Shown: positions 6,806-12,771 of the stretch, in pieces | How positions within the stretch are numbered: the first letter of the stretch is position 1 | How the letters are laid out: each line of letters starts with the position of its first letter | Assembly: GCA_016183075.1 (NCBI GenBank) | Contig: JACPFH010000076.1 | Location: forward strand, 1-24,136 | Direction: 5' to 3' | Source: Deltaproteobacteria bacterium | GTDB lineage: Bacteria; Desulfobacterota; Binatia; UBA9968 | Length of the DNA: 24,136 nt | Position numbers and translations under genes: made by a program | Notes under the pieces: model-generated | Told to the model about the DNA's origin: nothing | The model's database searches: none | The model's input: the letters and a program-made list of their open reading frames with translations, nothing else

Positions 6806-6963
6806 ATCTAACTTAAGCTTGACACCGATGCGTGCCGCACGGGTCAGCCTTGGCGTTGAGGCTGTAGGAAAACTCCAGAATTTTGAATGTTCGCGGCAAA
6901 AAGCCCGTTGTTTTTTAAGGTTCAAATTCCCAGAAAGAGACTTTTTCTACGGCCTCGTTAGGG
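6806..6963 (+). other. attC-like recombination site B, split by a MITE-like insert
   Basis: The left box is ATCTAAC (6806-6812). The arm AAGCTTGACACC pairs with GGGTCAGCCTTGG (6841-6853), and the right core begins at GTT (6855-6857). A 99-bp palindromic element follows, after which GTTAGGG (6957-6963) resumes the core. Excising the insert and one GTT copy gives a continuous 56-bp site ending TTGGCGTTAGGG, a canonical attC end and the exact start expected for cassette C. Confidence 0.7.
6858..6956 (+). mobile_element. 99-bp MITE-like palindromic insertion with GTT target duplication
   Basis: The left end GAGGCTGTAGGAAAACTC and the reverse complement of the right end, GAGGCCGTAGAAAAAGTC, match at 15 of 18 positions. 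The interior is also roughly palindromic (AATTTTGAATGTT against AATTTGAACCTT). Both sides are flanked by GTT (6855-6857 and 6957-6959), a 3-bp target duplication. It has no coding capacity, so it would need a transposase in trans. The terminal sequence resembles ends of IS1182-like elements and the repeat at the right edge of this window. Confidence 0.65.
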
Positions 6964-7036
6964 GTCAAAAGCCAAGTGCTGTTGAAAGGTCGATTCCGGG
7001 AGCGCTTTTTGATACACTTCCTTGCCGGGGCTTGAG

Positions 7037-7255
7037 ATGACGAAGCTGCTTCAAAGAGCATTTGAGGAGGCGTCAAAGCTTCCTGAGGATGACCAGGACG
7101 CACTGGGTCGGATCTTGCTGCAGGAACTTGCCTCCGAGGGGCGCTGGGAAGAGCTTTTTGCCGGATCACACGATCTACTTGCCGAGCTTGCCGATCAAGC
7201 ATTGGCAGAGCACCGTGCGGGGCGGACTGAGAAGCTTGATCCAGAAAAACTGTGA
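7037..7255 (+). CDS. Antitoxin-like small protein of cassette C
   Basis: A 72-residue acidic helical protein, MTKLLQRAFEEASKLPEDDQ onward, with ALGRILLQELASEGRWEELF and DLLAELADQALAEHRAGRTE. This layout (short alpha-helical antitoxin, LPxxxQxALxxxLLxEL and a C-terminal LADxALAEHRAGRT motif) is common to uncharacterised RelB-type antitoxins encoded before RelE toxins. The start is ATG 7037; the ORF extends 15 nt further to a TTG without a better ribosome site. The stop overlaps the toxin's GTG start by 4 nt (GTGA), indicating coupled translation. The gene is intact. Confidence 0.72.
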   Translation: MTKLLQRAFEEASKLPEDDQDALGRILLQELASEGRWEELFAGSHDLLAELADQALAEHRAGRTEKLDPEKL

Positions 7256-7533
7256 TCTCGCATACTACTGCGCAGTTCCGGAAAATGTTCGGCGAACTGC
7301 CTGCAGAGGTTCAACGTCAAGCCCGTCGAGCCTATCGCGTCTTCCGGCAGAACCCGAATCAACCGAGCCTTCGTTTCAAGCCCGTCCATCCTACACGCCC
7401 AATCTATTCAGTGCGGGTCAGCCCCGGCTATCGAGCGGTGGGAATATTCCAAGGCGACGAAATTGTGTGGTACTGATTCGGCTCGCATGCGGACTATGAC
7501 AAACTTCTTTCACAATGGCGGCGTAGGCCCTAA
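7252..7533 (+). pseudogene. RelE-family toxin interrupted by an in-frame TGA
   Basis: Starting at GTG 7252, the protein reads MISHTTAQFRKMFGELPAEV, FRQNPNQPSLRFKPVHPTRP, YSVRVSPGYRAVGIFQGDEI and VWY before TGA at 7474-7476. The same frame then continues with FGSHADYDKLLSQWRRRP to TAA at 7531-7533. Homologues of this RelE type carry W-(F/I)GSHxxYD at this place, so the TGA most likely replaces a TGG Trp codon. The truncated 74-residue form lacks the conserved terminal GSHADYDKLL segment. Other genes here use TGA as a normal stop, so recoding is unlikely. The TAA lies inside the attC left box, as expected for an original cassette gene end. Confidence 0.75.
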
Positions 7534-7590
7534 CTACCAGTCTCGGAGAGACCGGGCAAAGCACCCGCCGGCTCAGCCTTCGGGTTAAAC
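7528..7590 (+). other. attC-like recombination site C (end of array)
   Basis: The left box CCCTAAC (7528-7534) is the exact complement of the cassette C start GTTAGGG (6957). The right core GTTAAAC (7584-7590) fits GTTRRRY and is 4 nt after TCAGCCT, the same geometry as sites A and B. Internal arms pair less well than in the other two sites. Total 63 bp. Confidence 0.6.
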
Positions 7591-7685
7591 TTCTTTAAGG
7601 GCAGTCAGGTGAACATAGATTTTGCGAACGGGATCATCACCGTGAAATAGGAGCACAACCCGTCTTCGCTGAAACAGCCACGTCT
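7591..7685 (+). other. Intergenic segment after the cassette array
   Basis: I see no gene here. A 10-base direct repeat AAACTTCTTT occurs at 7501-7510 and 7587-7596, spanning site C; it may be chance. Confidence 0.3.
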
Positions 7686-8906
7686 ATGCTGACGCGTAAA
7701 GCCCGACCGGAACGCTTCCGAATCTCTCTCCGCGATGAGCCCGGCGGAACGCCGCTCCCCCTTCCCTCGCGGCGCATGTGGCCAATAGGGATCTTCTGCG
7801 GCGTCGCGTTCCTGATCTTCGCCGGAATCGCCTGGAGCCAGATCGCTTCCATGCGCGGGCACGAGGTCAAGAGCGTCTTCGACCTGGCCTTTATCCTGTT
7901 CCAGGGGTTCTGGGTCCTCGGCTGGTCGGTCGGCGTCTTCGTTCTGGGCGCCCTGACCGTGCTGTTCTTCCTTTACGGGGAATCGGCATGGTTGCGTGAC
8001 GGTCGGTTGATCCAGACGCCGCGGCTCGGCCCGCTGCGGCTGAGCGTCGAGTACGAACTCGGAAAGGTCCGAAAACTCCGGCTCGCGCGCGACGCGAGGG
8101 GCTCGGTGCGGATCCAGTTTGACTACGGCAACGGCACCAACAGCCTGGGCGATGCGATGCCTCGGCCCGAGGCGGAAAAGTTGATCGCTCTGATCCAGGA
8201 GGCGGCATCCCGTACCCCCCGCCTCAACGCGGAGGAAATCGCGGCACCGCCCGCTGCCAAGCCCGCCGAGGCCCCGTCCCGAGCGCTCGTGACCGCTCCT
8301 CCTTCACTCACATCCCCCTCCGTCCTCGCCCTGCTCGCGGCGAACCTGATCCCCCTTGCGGGAGCGCGATTCCTGGGATGGAATCTCGGGGAGGTGATGG
8401 TCCTGTTCTGGGCGGAAAGCGCCGTGATCGGATTCTGGAACGTAATCAAGCTGGCAATCGTGGGAAAATGGGCTGCTCTGTTGGCAGCCCCTTTTTTCGT
8501 TGGCCACTTCGGCGGATTCATGGCCGGCCATTTTCTTTTCATCTACTACTTCTTCGTCCGCGGCATCGACGCCAGCGGCCCGGAACCTGGGGCCAGCGCG
8601 GCGCTGCTCGACCTGTTTATTCCCCTCTGGCCCGCCCTCGCCGCACTCTTCATTAGCCACGGTATCTCATTTTTTACGAATTACCTGGGCGGACGCGAGT
8701 ACCTCGGGATGGATCTGAAGACGCAGATGAGCGAGCCTTACAAGCGGATCGTGGTGATGCACATCACCATTATCATCGGTGGCTTCCTGACCCTACTCCT
8801 GCGGACTCCCGAGGCGGCGGTGCTCCTGCTGATTACCCTCAAGACCGCTGCCGACTTTTACGCCCACCGCAAAGAGCACGCCCGGCAAGCGCGCACCGAT
8901 GGCTGA
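7686..8906 (+). CDS. Polytopic membrane protein, DUF6498-like C-terminal half
   Basis: A 406-residue membrane protein. The N-terminal half has two membrane segments (about residues 32-52 and 70-97: FCGVAFLIFAGIAW and VGVFVLGALTVLFFLY), then a soluble region about 100-172 that reads like a bacterial PH-type domain (LRDGRLIQTPRLGPLRLSVE, VRIQFDYGNGTNS). A Pro/Ala-rich linker (about 180-215) leads to a second half with five or six membrane segments, including LGWNLGEVMVLFWAESAVIG and FFVGHFGGFMAGHFLFIYYF, matching my memory of DUF6498. The function is unknown. ATG 7686 has no strong Shine-Dalgarno. It lies immediately after the cassette array and differs from it in being GC-rich. Confidence 0.75.
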   Translation: MLTRKARPERFRISLRDEPGGTPLPLPSRRMWPIGIFCGVAFLIFAGIAWSQIASMRGHEVKSVFDLAFILFQGFWVLGWSVGVFVLGALTVLFFLYGESAWLRDGRLIQTPRLGPLRLSVEYELGKVRKLRLARDARGSVRIQFDYGNGTNSLGDAMPRPEAEKLIALIQEAASRTPRLNAEEIAAPPAAKPAEAPSRALVTAPPSLTSPSVLALLAANLIPLAGARFLGWNLGEVMVLFWAESAVIGFWNVIKLAIVGKWAALLAAPFFVGHFGGFMAGHFLFIYYFFVRGIDASGPEPGASAALLDLFIPLWPALAALFISHGISFFTNYLGGREYLGMDLKTQMSEPYKRIVVMHITIIIGGFLTLLLRTPEAAVLLLITLKTAADFYAHRKEHARQARTDG

Positions 8907-9126
8907 TGCTCGCTCCCGGTTCCTCCGAAAGCCTATCGGGGGCCGAGTCATCAGGCCGCGGCCGATGGGTTCATGCCATGAGTCGTACCGCCGGTAATCG
9001 GACGTCCGCGGCCTTCCTCCTCGTCCCCCTCTGGCTTTCATCAGCAAGGGCGAAGTCAAACTTCATGAAGACTTCCCTTCGATTGTTCCAAGGTATGAGT
9101 TAGTGCCGGTCTTCCAAACCCGGCGC

Positions 9127-9948
9127 CTATACCTGGCACGTCGGGCAATAAAAGGCGCTGCGATTTCCCAGCGCAACCCGCTTGATCTTGCTCGAACAAT
9201 TAGCGCAGGGTTCTCCTTCCCGATCATAGACTCTGAGGTGATTCTGGAACCGTCCTTTGCGATCTTCGCCGTCGCGAAAGTCGGAAAACGAGGTGCCGCG
9301 GCGCCGAATCGCCTCTTCGAGAACTAAGGGTGTGAACTCCGCGATGGTTGTGGCTTGCCTCTTTCCCAATCGCCACGCACGGGTCGTCGGTCGAATGCCG
9401 GCGTGAAAAAGAACCTCGTTGGCATAAATATTTCCAAGTCCGGCCGCCACCTTTTGGTCGATCAGGAGATCCCTAACCCGGCGCCGGGATTTGCGCAACA
9501 CAGCATAGAGATAGGAGGCTGAGAACGCCGGATCGAAGGGCTCGGGACCGAGATGCTTGAGTTGTGGCACCGACCTTATCGCGGCCTCGGAAACCACCAG
9601 AGAGAGACCGAAACGACGCGGGTCATGATAACGGAGCTCGTGACCGTCGCTCAGCGTGACTATGATGTGGTCATGGTTTTCTCGCGGCCGGGAAGCATCG
9701 ACATAAATCAGCTTCCCCGACATTCCCAGATGGGAAATCCAAACCTGATCCCCCTCCAGCGCAACGAGGATATACTTGCCTCGCCGTCGGACTTCGAGGA
9801 TCGTCCTGCCTTCAAGCCGAAACGAAAGCTGCCGGCTCACGGGATAGCGCAGGCGGCGCTCCCGGACTTCGACCCGCGCAATCTTTTGACCCCTAAGTCG
9901 CGCGCGCAGGCTGCGACAAACGGTCTCGACTTCAGGTAACTCCGGCAT
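9127..9948 (-). CDS. mutM: Formamidopyrimidine-DNA glycosylase (Fpg/MutM)
   Basis: It removes oxidised purines (8-oxoguanine, FapyG) from DNA and nicks the abasic site. The mature N-terminus PELPEVETV provides the catalytic Pro2 and Glu3, and Lys58 (RRRGKYILVAL) is the conserved beta-hairpin lysine. The H2TH region is QKVAAGLGNIYANEVLFHAG (about 164-183). The C-terminal zinc finger is CANC...CPTC, complete. At 273 residues it is full-length. It lies 15 nt downstream of rsmA on the same strand, so is probably cotranscribed. The spacer is made of a heptamer repeat. Confidence 0.97.
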   Translation of the reverse strand: MPELPEVETVCRSLRARLRGQKIARVEVRERRLRYPVSRQLSFRLEGRTILEVRRRGKYILVALEGDQVWISHLGMSGKLIYVDASRPRENHDHIIVTLSDGHELRYHDPRRFGLSLVVSEAAIRSVPQLKHLGPEPFDPAFSASYLYAVLRKSRRRVRDLLIDQKVAAGLGNIYANEVLFHAGIRPTTRAWRLGKRQATTIAEFTPLVLEEAIRRRGTSFSDFRDGEDRKGRFQNHLRVYDREGEPCANCSSKIKRVALGNRSAFYCPTCQV

Positions 9949-9960
9949 GAGAAAAAACGG

Positions 9961-9981
9961 CTGTCAACTGTCAGCGGTCAG
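9961..9981 (+). repeat. Heptamer repeat between rsmA and mutM
   Basis: Three consecutive 7-nt units, CTGTCAA, CTGTCAG and CGGTCAG. The last codons and stop of rsmA (LTADS and TGA) are encoded inside these units. They share the GTCA core and period with the five-unit repeat on the other side of rsmA. Confidence 0.6.
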
Positions 9982-10824
9982 CCCTGTCTCTTTTAGCGCC
10001 CGGGCCAAACGTATGAATTCGTCGACGGTCAAAGTCTCTCCCCGGCGCCTGGGATCAATCCCCGCGCCGCCCAACGTTTGGGCTACCTCGGCCCTGTCCT
10101 TTCCAAGCGCTCCCGCCACGGCATTGCTCAGCATTTTGCGCCGCTGGCCGAACGCCGCCCGCACCAACGTATGCAGCATGGGGCAATCAGTCTCCCGGAC
10201 CAGCGGCTCCCGGTGAAGCCCGATCTTCAGAACCGTGGATCGCACTTTCGGGCGGGGAAAGAACGCCTCCGGCGAGACGGAGACCTTGTCCAGAATATGC
10301 CCGTGGATCCGAAACCACACGGACAGGGAGCCATAGGCCTTGGTGCCCGGCTCGGCTATGAGGCGATCGGCCACCTCCTTCTGGAGCATCAGAACCAACA
10401 GCGAAAAATGCTCTCTAAAATCGAAGATCCGGAATAAGGCCGGTGTGGAGATGCTGTAGGGAAGATTGGCAACGAGCTTAACCTTTCCCGGCGGCAGCAC
10501 GTCGTTCAAGGGAATCTTCAGGAAGTCGGCGTGGAGCAACTCCAGGGCGGGATGAGATCCCGAAGAGCTTTGGCGCAACCGCTCCACCAAAAATGAGTCG
10601 ACCTCGATTGCCCAAACCCTCCGCGCGACCGTCACGAGCCGTCGCGTCAGAAAGCCCAGCCCCGGACCGATCTCGACGACCTCATCCTGCGGCGCGGGAT
10701 CGACCAGCCGGACGATGGCATTGAGAATCCCCTCGTCAACGAGGAAATTCTGCCCGAGTCGCTTTCTTGGTTTAAAGGAACCGTCCCGCACAACCGCCCG
10801 GGCCTCTTGGTAAAGGCTAACCAT
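9964..10824 (-). CDS. rsmA: 16S rRNA (adenine1518-N6/adenine1519-N6)-dimethyltransferase
   Basis: Also called KsgA; it dimethylates two adjacent adenosines in helix 45 of 16S rRNA during small-subunit maturation. The protein shows KPRKRLGQNFLVDEGILNAI (residues about 18-37), the SAM-binding VVEIGPGLGFLTRRL (about 48-62), and the catalytic NLPYSISTPALF (about 119-130), followed by FFPRPKVRSTVLKI. At 286 residues it is full-length. The C-terminal tail, ETGLTADS, runs into the GTCA heptamer repeat and is probably not conserved. Both ends of the gene adjoin such repeats. Confidence 0.97.
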   Translation of the reverse strand: MVSLYQEARAVVRDGSFKPRKRLGQNFLVDEGILNAIVRLVDPAPQDEVVEIGPGLGFLTRRLVTVARRVWAIEVDSFLVERLRQSSSGSHPALELLHADFLKIPLNDVLPPGKVKLVANLPYSISTPALFRIFDFREHFSLLVLMLQKEVADRLIAEPGTKAYGSLSVWFRIHGHILDKVSVSPEAFFPRPKVRSTVLKIGLHREPLVRETDCPMLHTLVRAAFGQRRKMLSNAVAGALGKDRAEVAQTLGGAGIDPRRRGETLTVDEFIRLARALKETGLTADS

Positions 10825-10832
10825 GTCACTAA

Positions 10833-10867
10833 GTCAATGGTCAACGGTCAATCGTCAAAGGTCAATG
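10833..10867 (+). repeat. Five-unit heptamer tandem repeat upstream of rsmA
   Basis: Five exact 7-nt units of the form GTCAANN: GTCAATG, GTCAACG, GTCAATC, GTCAAAG, GTCAATG. Reverse-complement copies (GATTGAC, ATTGACG) recur at about 10941-10968 on the far side of the spacer. Confidence 0.8.
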
Positions 10868-10947
10868 AGTTACCATGCGTTACCTCGTTACAATGAGTTC
10901 TGCAACGAATAGTAACCCGGTAGTAACGCATAGGAACTACGATTGAC
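10861..10947 (+). repeat. Imperfect palindrome in the rsmA-tsaD spacer
   Basis: The spacer folds on itself: GTCAAT at 10861 pairs with ATTGAC at 10942-10947, ATGCGTTAC (10875-10883) pairs perfectly with GTAACGCAT (10923-10931), and further GTTAC/GTAAC pairs lie inside. I see no gene in it. It could be a non-autonomous mobile element, a REP-like palindrome or an RNA hairpin between tsaD and rsmA. Confidence 0.6.
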
Positions 10948-10973
10948 TAATAACTATTGACGATTGACTGCTT

Positions 10974-11969
10974 TTACAAGGTGAGATCGGCGTCGGCGTT
11001 GAGGCGATAGTCGTCCCTACGCCCCTGGGTGAGCCAATAATGGCCCGCGAGCGCCACCATGGCGCCGTTGTCGGTGCACAGAGGCGGAGCCGGAAAATGG
11101 ACCTCGAGCTTTCTCGCTTCCGCCTCCGCCTTCATTCGTTCGCGCAACCGGCTGTTCGCAGCGACCCCGCCCGCAAGCACAATCCGATGTCCGCCGACCT
11201 CTCGCGCTGCACGCAGCGTGGGAGTCACCAGCATGTCAACGACCGCCTCTTGAAAACTCGCAGCGATATCCGCCCTTTCTGATTCCCATCCATCCTTTCG
11301 ATCTTTCAGATAGCGCCACACCGCAGTCTTGAGACCGCTAAAGCTAAAGTCATAACTACCCCGCTTGATCCTGGCCCGCGGAAAGGCAATCGCTCTCGGA
11401 TCGCCCTGCCGCGCGAGCTGGTCGATGACCTTTCCACCCGGATAGCCCAGGCTCATCATCTTTGCGACCTTGTCGTAGGCCTCGCCGGCAGCGTCGTCCC
11501 GCGTGCCGCCCAAGTACTGATACCGGCCGAAACCGTGAACCTGATAGAGCAGCGTGTGGCCGCCGGAGACCAGCAGGGCGAGGTAGGGAAACCCCACCGC
11601 CTGCTCCAGAAAGATCGCCAGGACATGCGCTTCCAAATGATTGACGCCAACGTAGGGGATCTCCCACCGATAGGAAATGCCCTTCACCACGCAGAGCCCT
11701 ACCAGCAAAGAGCCCACAAGTCCCGGACCGCGCGTCACTGCGATCCCGTCCAGGTCTTTGGGGCCGACTCCTGCCTTGTGCAGCGCGCCGTCAAGCAGCG
11801 GCAAGATATGTTGCACATGCTGGCGCGACGCCAACTCGGGCACCACGCCCCCATAAGGGCCATGCACGGCGTCTTGTGAGGAAACCAGATTGGCGAGCAC
11901 CGCTCGCCCGTCGAGCAATACCGCCGCCGCCGTGTCATCACACGAAGTTTCTACGCCCAGAACCAACAT
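10974..11969 (-). CDS. tsaD: tRNA N6-adenosine threonylcarbamoyltransferase
   Basis: The catalytic ASKHA-fold subunit of the t6A synthesis complex, acting with TsaB and TsaE on tRNAs that read ANN codons. Motifs are LGVETSCDDTAAAVL (residues 4-18), PELASRQHVQHI (about 49-60), TRGPGLVGSLLVGL, NHLEAHVLA (metal-binding His pair, about 110), VSGGHTLLY, GEAYDKVAKMM, and LCTDNGAMVALAG (metal-binding Asp, about 303). Its 331 residues are typical. It lies 21 nt after the TPR lipoprotein gene, and no tsaB or tsaE lies nearby; rimI, often adjacent in other genomes, is about 10 kb away. Confidence 0.97.
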   Translation of the reverse strand: MLVLGVETSCDDTAAAVLLDGRAVLANLVSSQDAVHGPYGGVVPELASRQHVQHILPLLDGALHKAGVGPKDLDGIAVTRGPGLVGSLLVGLCVVKGISYRWEIPYVGVNHLEAHVLAIFLEQAVGFPYLALLVSGGHTLLYQVHGFGRYQYLGGTRDDAAGEAYDKVAKMMSLGYPGGKVIDQLARQGDPRAIAFPRARIKRGSYDFSFSGLKTAVWRYLKDRKDGWESERADIAASFQEAVVDMLVTPTLRAAREVGGHRIVLAGGVAANSRLRERMKAEAEARKLEVHFPAPPLCTDNGAMVALAGHYWLTQGRRDDYRLNADADLTL

Positions 11970-11990
11970 CGCATTGCTCAGGCGCTGGGT

Positions 11991-12770
11991 TTATCGTCCC
12001 GGCGTCTCAACGCCTTGCCTCACGCGGCTCAGTCCGTCAGCGGCCGCCTGATTTCCCGGGTTGAGCCGGAGCGCCTCAGAGTAATTGGAACTGGCCCTCT
12101 GAATGAAGCCCAGGGCGCGGAAGTTTTCCCCCTTGAGCGCGAACACTTCAGCCAACCAAAAGGTCTCCCGGCCGAGAAGCGACTCGGCCACGTCGAGAAA
12201 ATTAAGCGATTCCTGATATCGCCCCAGGTGATGGTGCGCTTTGGCCAGATAGAAATAGCCGTACGGATTCGTGGAATCAATGGCTATCGTCTTTTCCAAA
12301 CGAGACAAAGCCTTCGCATAGTCGCCGCCGTCGAGCAGTTTCCTGCCCTCTTCGGTAAGGCGCAGCGAAGCCGCCCGCCGCGGCGGTGTCCTCGCCGTGA
12401 TTTTCGCAATCAAAGAGCTATCCTCCGCAGGCTGCGGCGGTGGCTCGCGGGCCGGGGCGGGTCGCGGCTTGACCTCTCTGGTTTTCGGTTTTGGCGCGGG
12501 AGGCGCCTCTTTGATCGTCTCCTCCCTTATTCTGGACTCCGCCACCGGCGGCGCTGGCTGGGGCTCCTGTGGCTTGGGCAACGGAGTTACCTGTGGCGGT
12601 GACGGGCTTGGCGCCTGCGATATCGGCGGCAAAGGAGCTAAAGGCGCCCTGGCCGGCGCGCATGCCTGCAGCAAGAACAGCAAGAAAAATACCCGTGGCA
12701 CCGCCCAAACGAGCGACACAGGCCCGGAAGCTTGCGCTGCCGTCCCGGCATCCATAATCCGAGTGCTCAT
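11991..12770 (-). CDS. TPR-containing putative lipoprotein
   Basis: A 259-residue exported protein. A hydrophobic signal, VPRVFFLLFLLQAC, ends in a lipobox (LLQAC, Cys about 37). It is followed by a long Pro/Ala/Lys-rich periplasmic linker (about 40-125). The C-terminal part (about 135-255) is a tetratricopeptide domain: GGDYAKALSRLEKTIAIDST, YGYFYLAKAHHHLGRYQESL, FRALGFIQRASSNYSEAL and RLNPGNQAAADGL. The start ATG 12770 is 1 nt from the PBP1B stop; a GTG 17 codons later would give a more standard short signal peptide. Coupling to PBP1B suggests it is a lipoprotein partner of that synthase (as LpoB is in E. coli), an inference from position only. Confidence 0.8.
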   Translation of the reverse strand: MSTRIMDAGTAAQASGPVSLVWAVPRVFFLLFLLQACAPARAPLAPLPPISQAPSPSPPQVTPLPKPQEPQPAPPVAESRIREETIKEAPPAPKPKTREVKPRPAPAREPPPQPAEDSSLIAKITARTPPRRAASLRLTEEGRKLLDGGDYAKALSRLEKTIAIDSTNPYGYFYLAKAHHHLGRYQESLNFLDVAESLLGRETFWLAEVFALKGENFRALGFIQRASSNYSEALRLNPGNQAAADGLSRVRQGVETPGR

Positions 12771-12771
12771 G

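Larger units (their letters stand above)
5449..7590 (+). mobile_element. Array of three integron-type toxin/antidote gene cassettes (CALIN-like)
   Basis: Three units each begin at a GTTRRRY-like core and end in an attC-like site whose left box complements the unit's own start. Unit A starts at 5449 (GTTAGGTGC) and its left box at 6091-6099 is the exact reverse complement. Unit B starts at a degraded core GGTGGAT (6143) and its left box is ATCTAAC (6806), complementary at 5 of 7. Unit C starts at GTTAGGG (6957) and its left box is CCCTAAC (7528), complementary at 7 of 7. All three attC right arms carry TCAGCCT exactly 4 nt before the core. All genes run in the same direction, and each unit encodes a toxin-like and an antidote-like protein. 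No integrase is visible between 1 and 24136, so this is either a CALIN or an array whose integrase lies outside the window. Confidence 0.75.

Noticed and set aside
7474..7476. TGA read as tryptophan (alternative genetic code)
   Set aside because: TGA serves as an ordinary stop in other genes here (for example the binding-protein gene at 4231-4233 and the overlap at 7253-7255).
8906..9103. 65-codon plus ORF between the DUF6498-like gene and mutM
   Set aside because: Low-complexity Ser/Arg-rich composition, no ribosome site and no family resemblance; I see nothing definite in 8907-9126.
10833..10867. CRISPR array
   Set aside because: The repeat unit is only 7 nt with no spacers, so it is a simple satellite.
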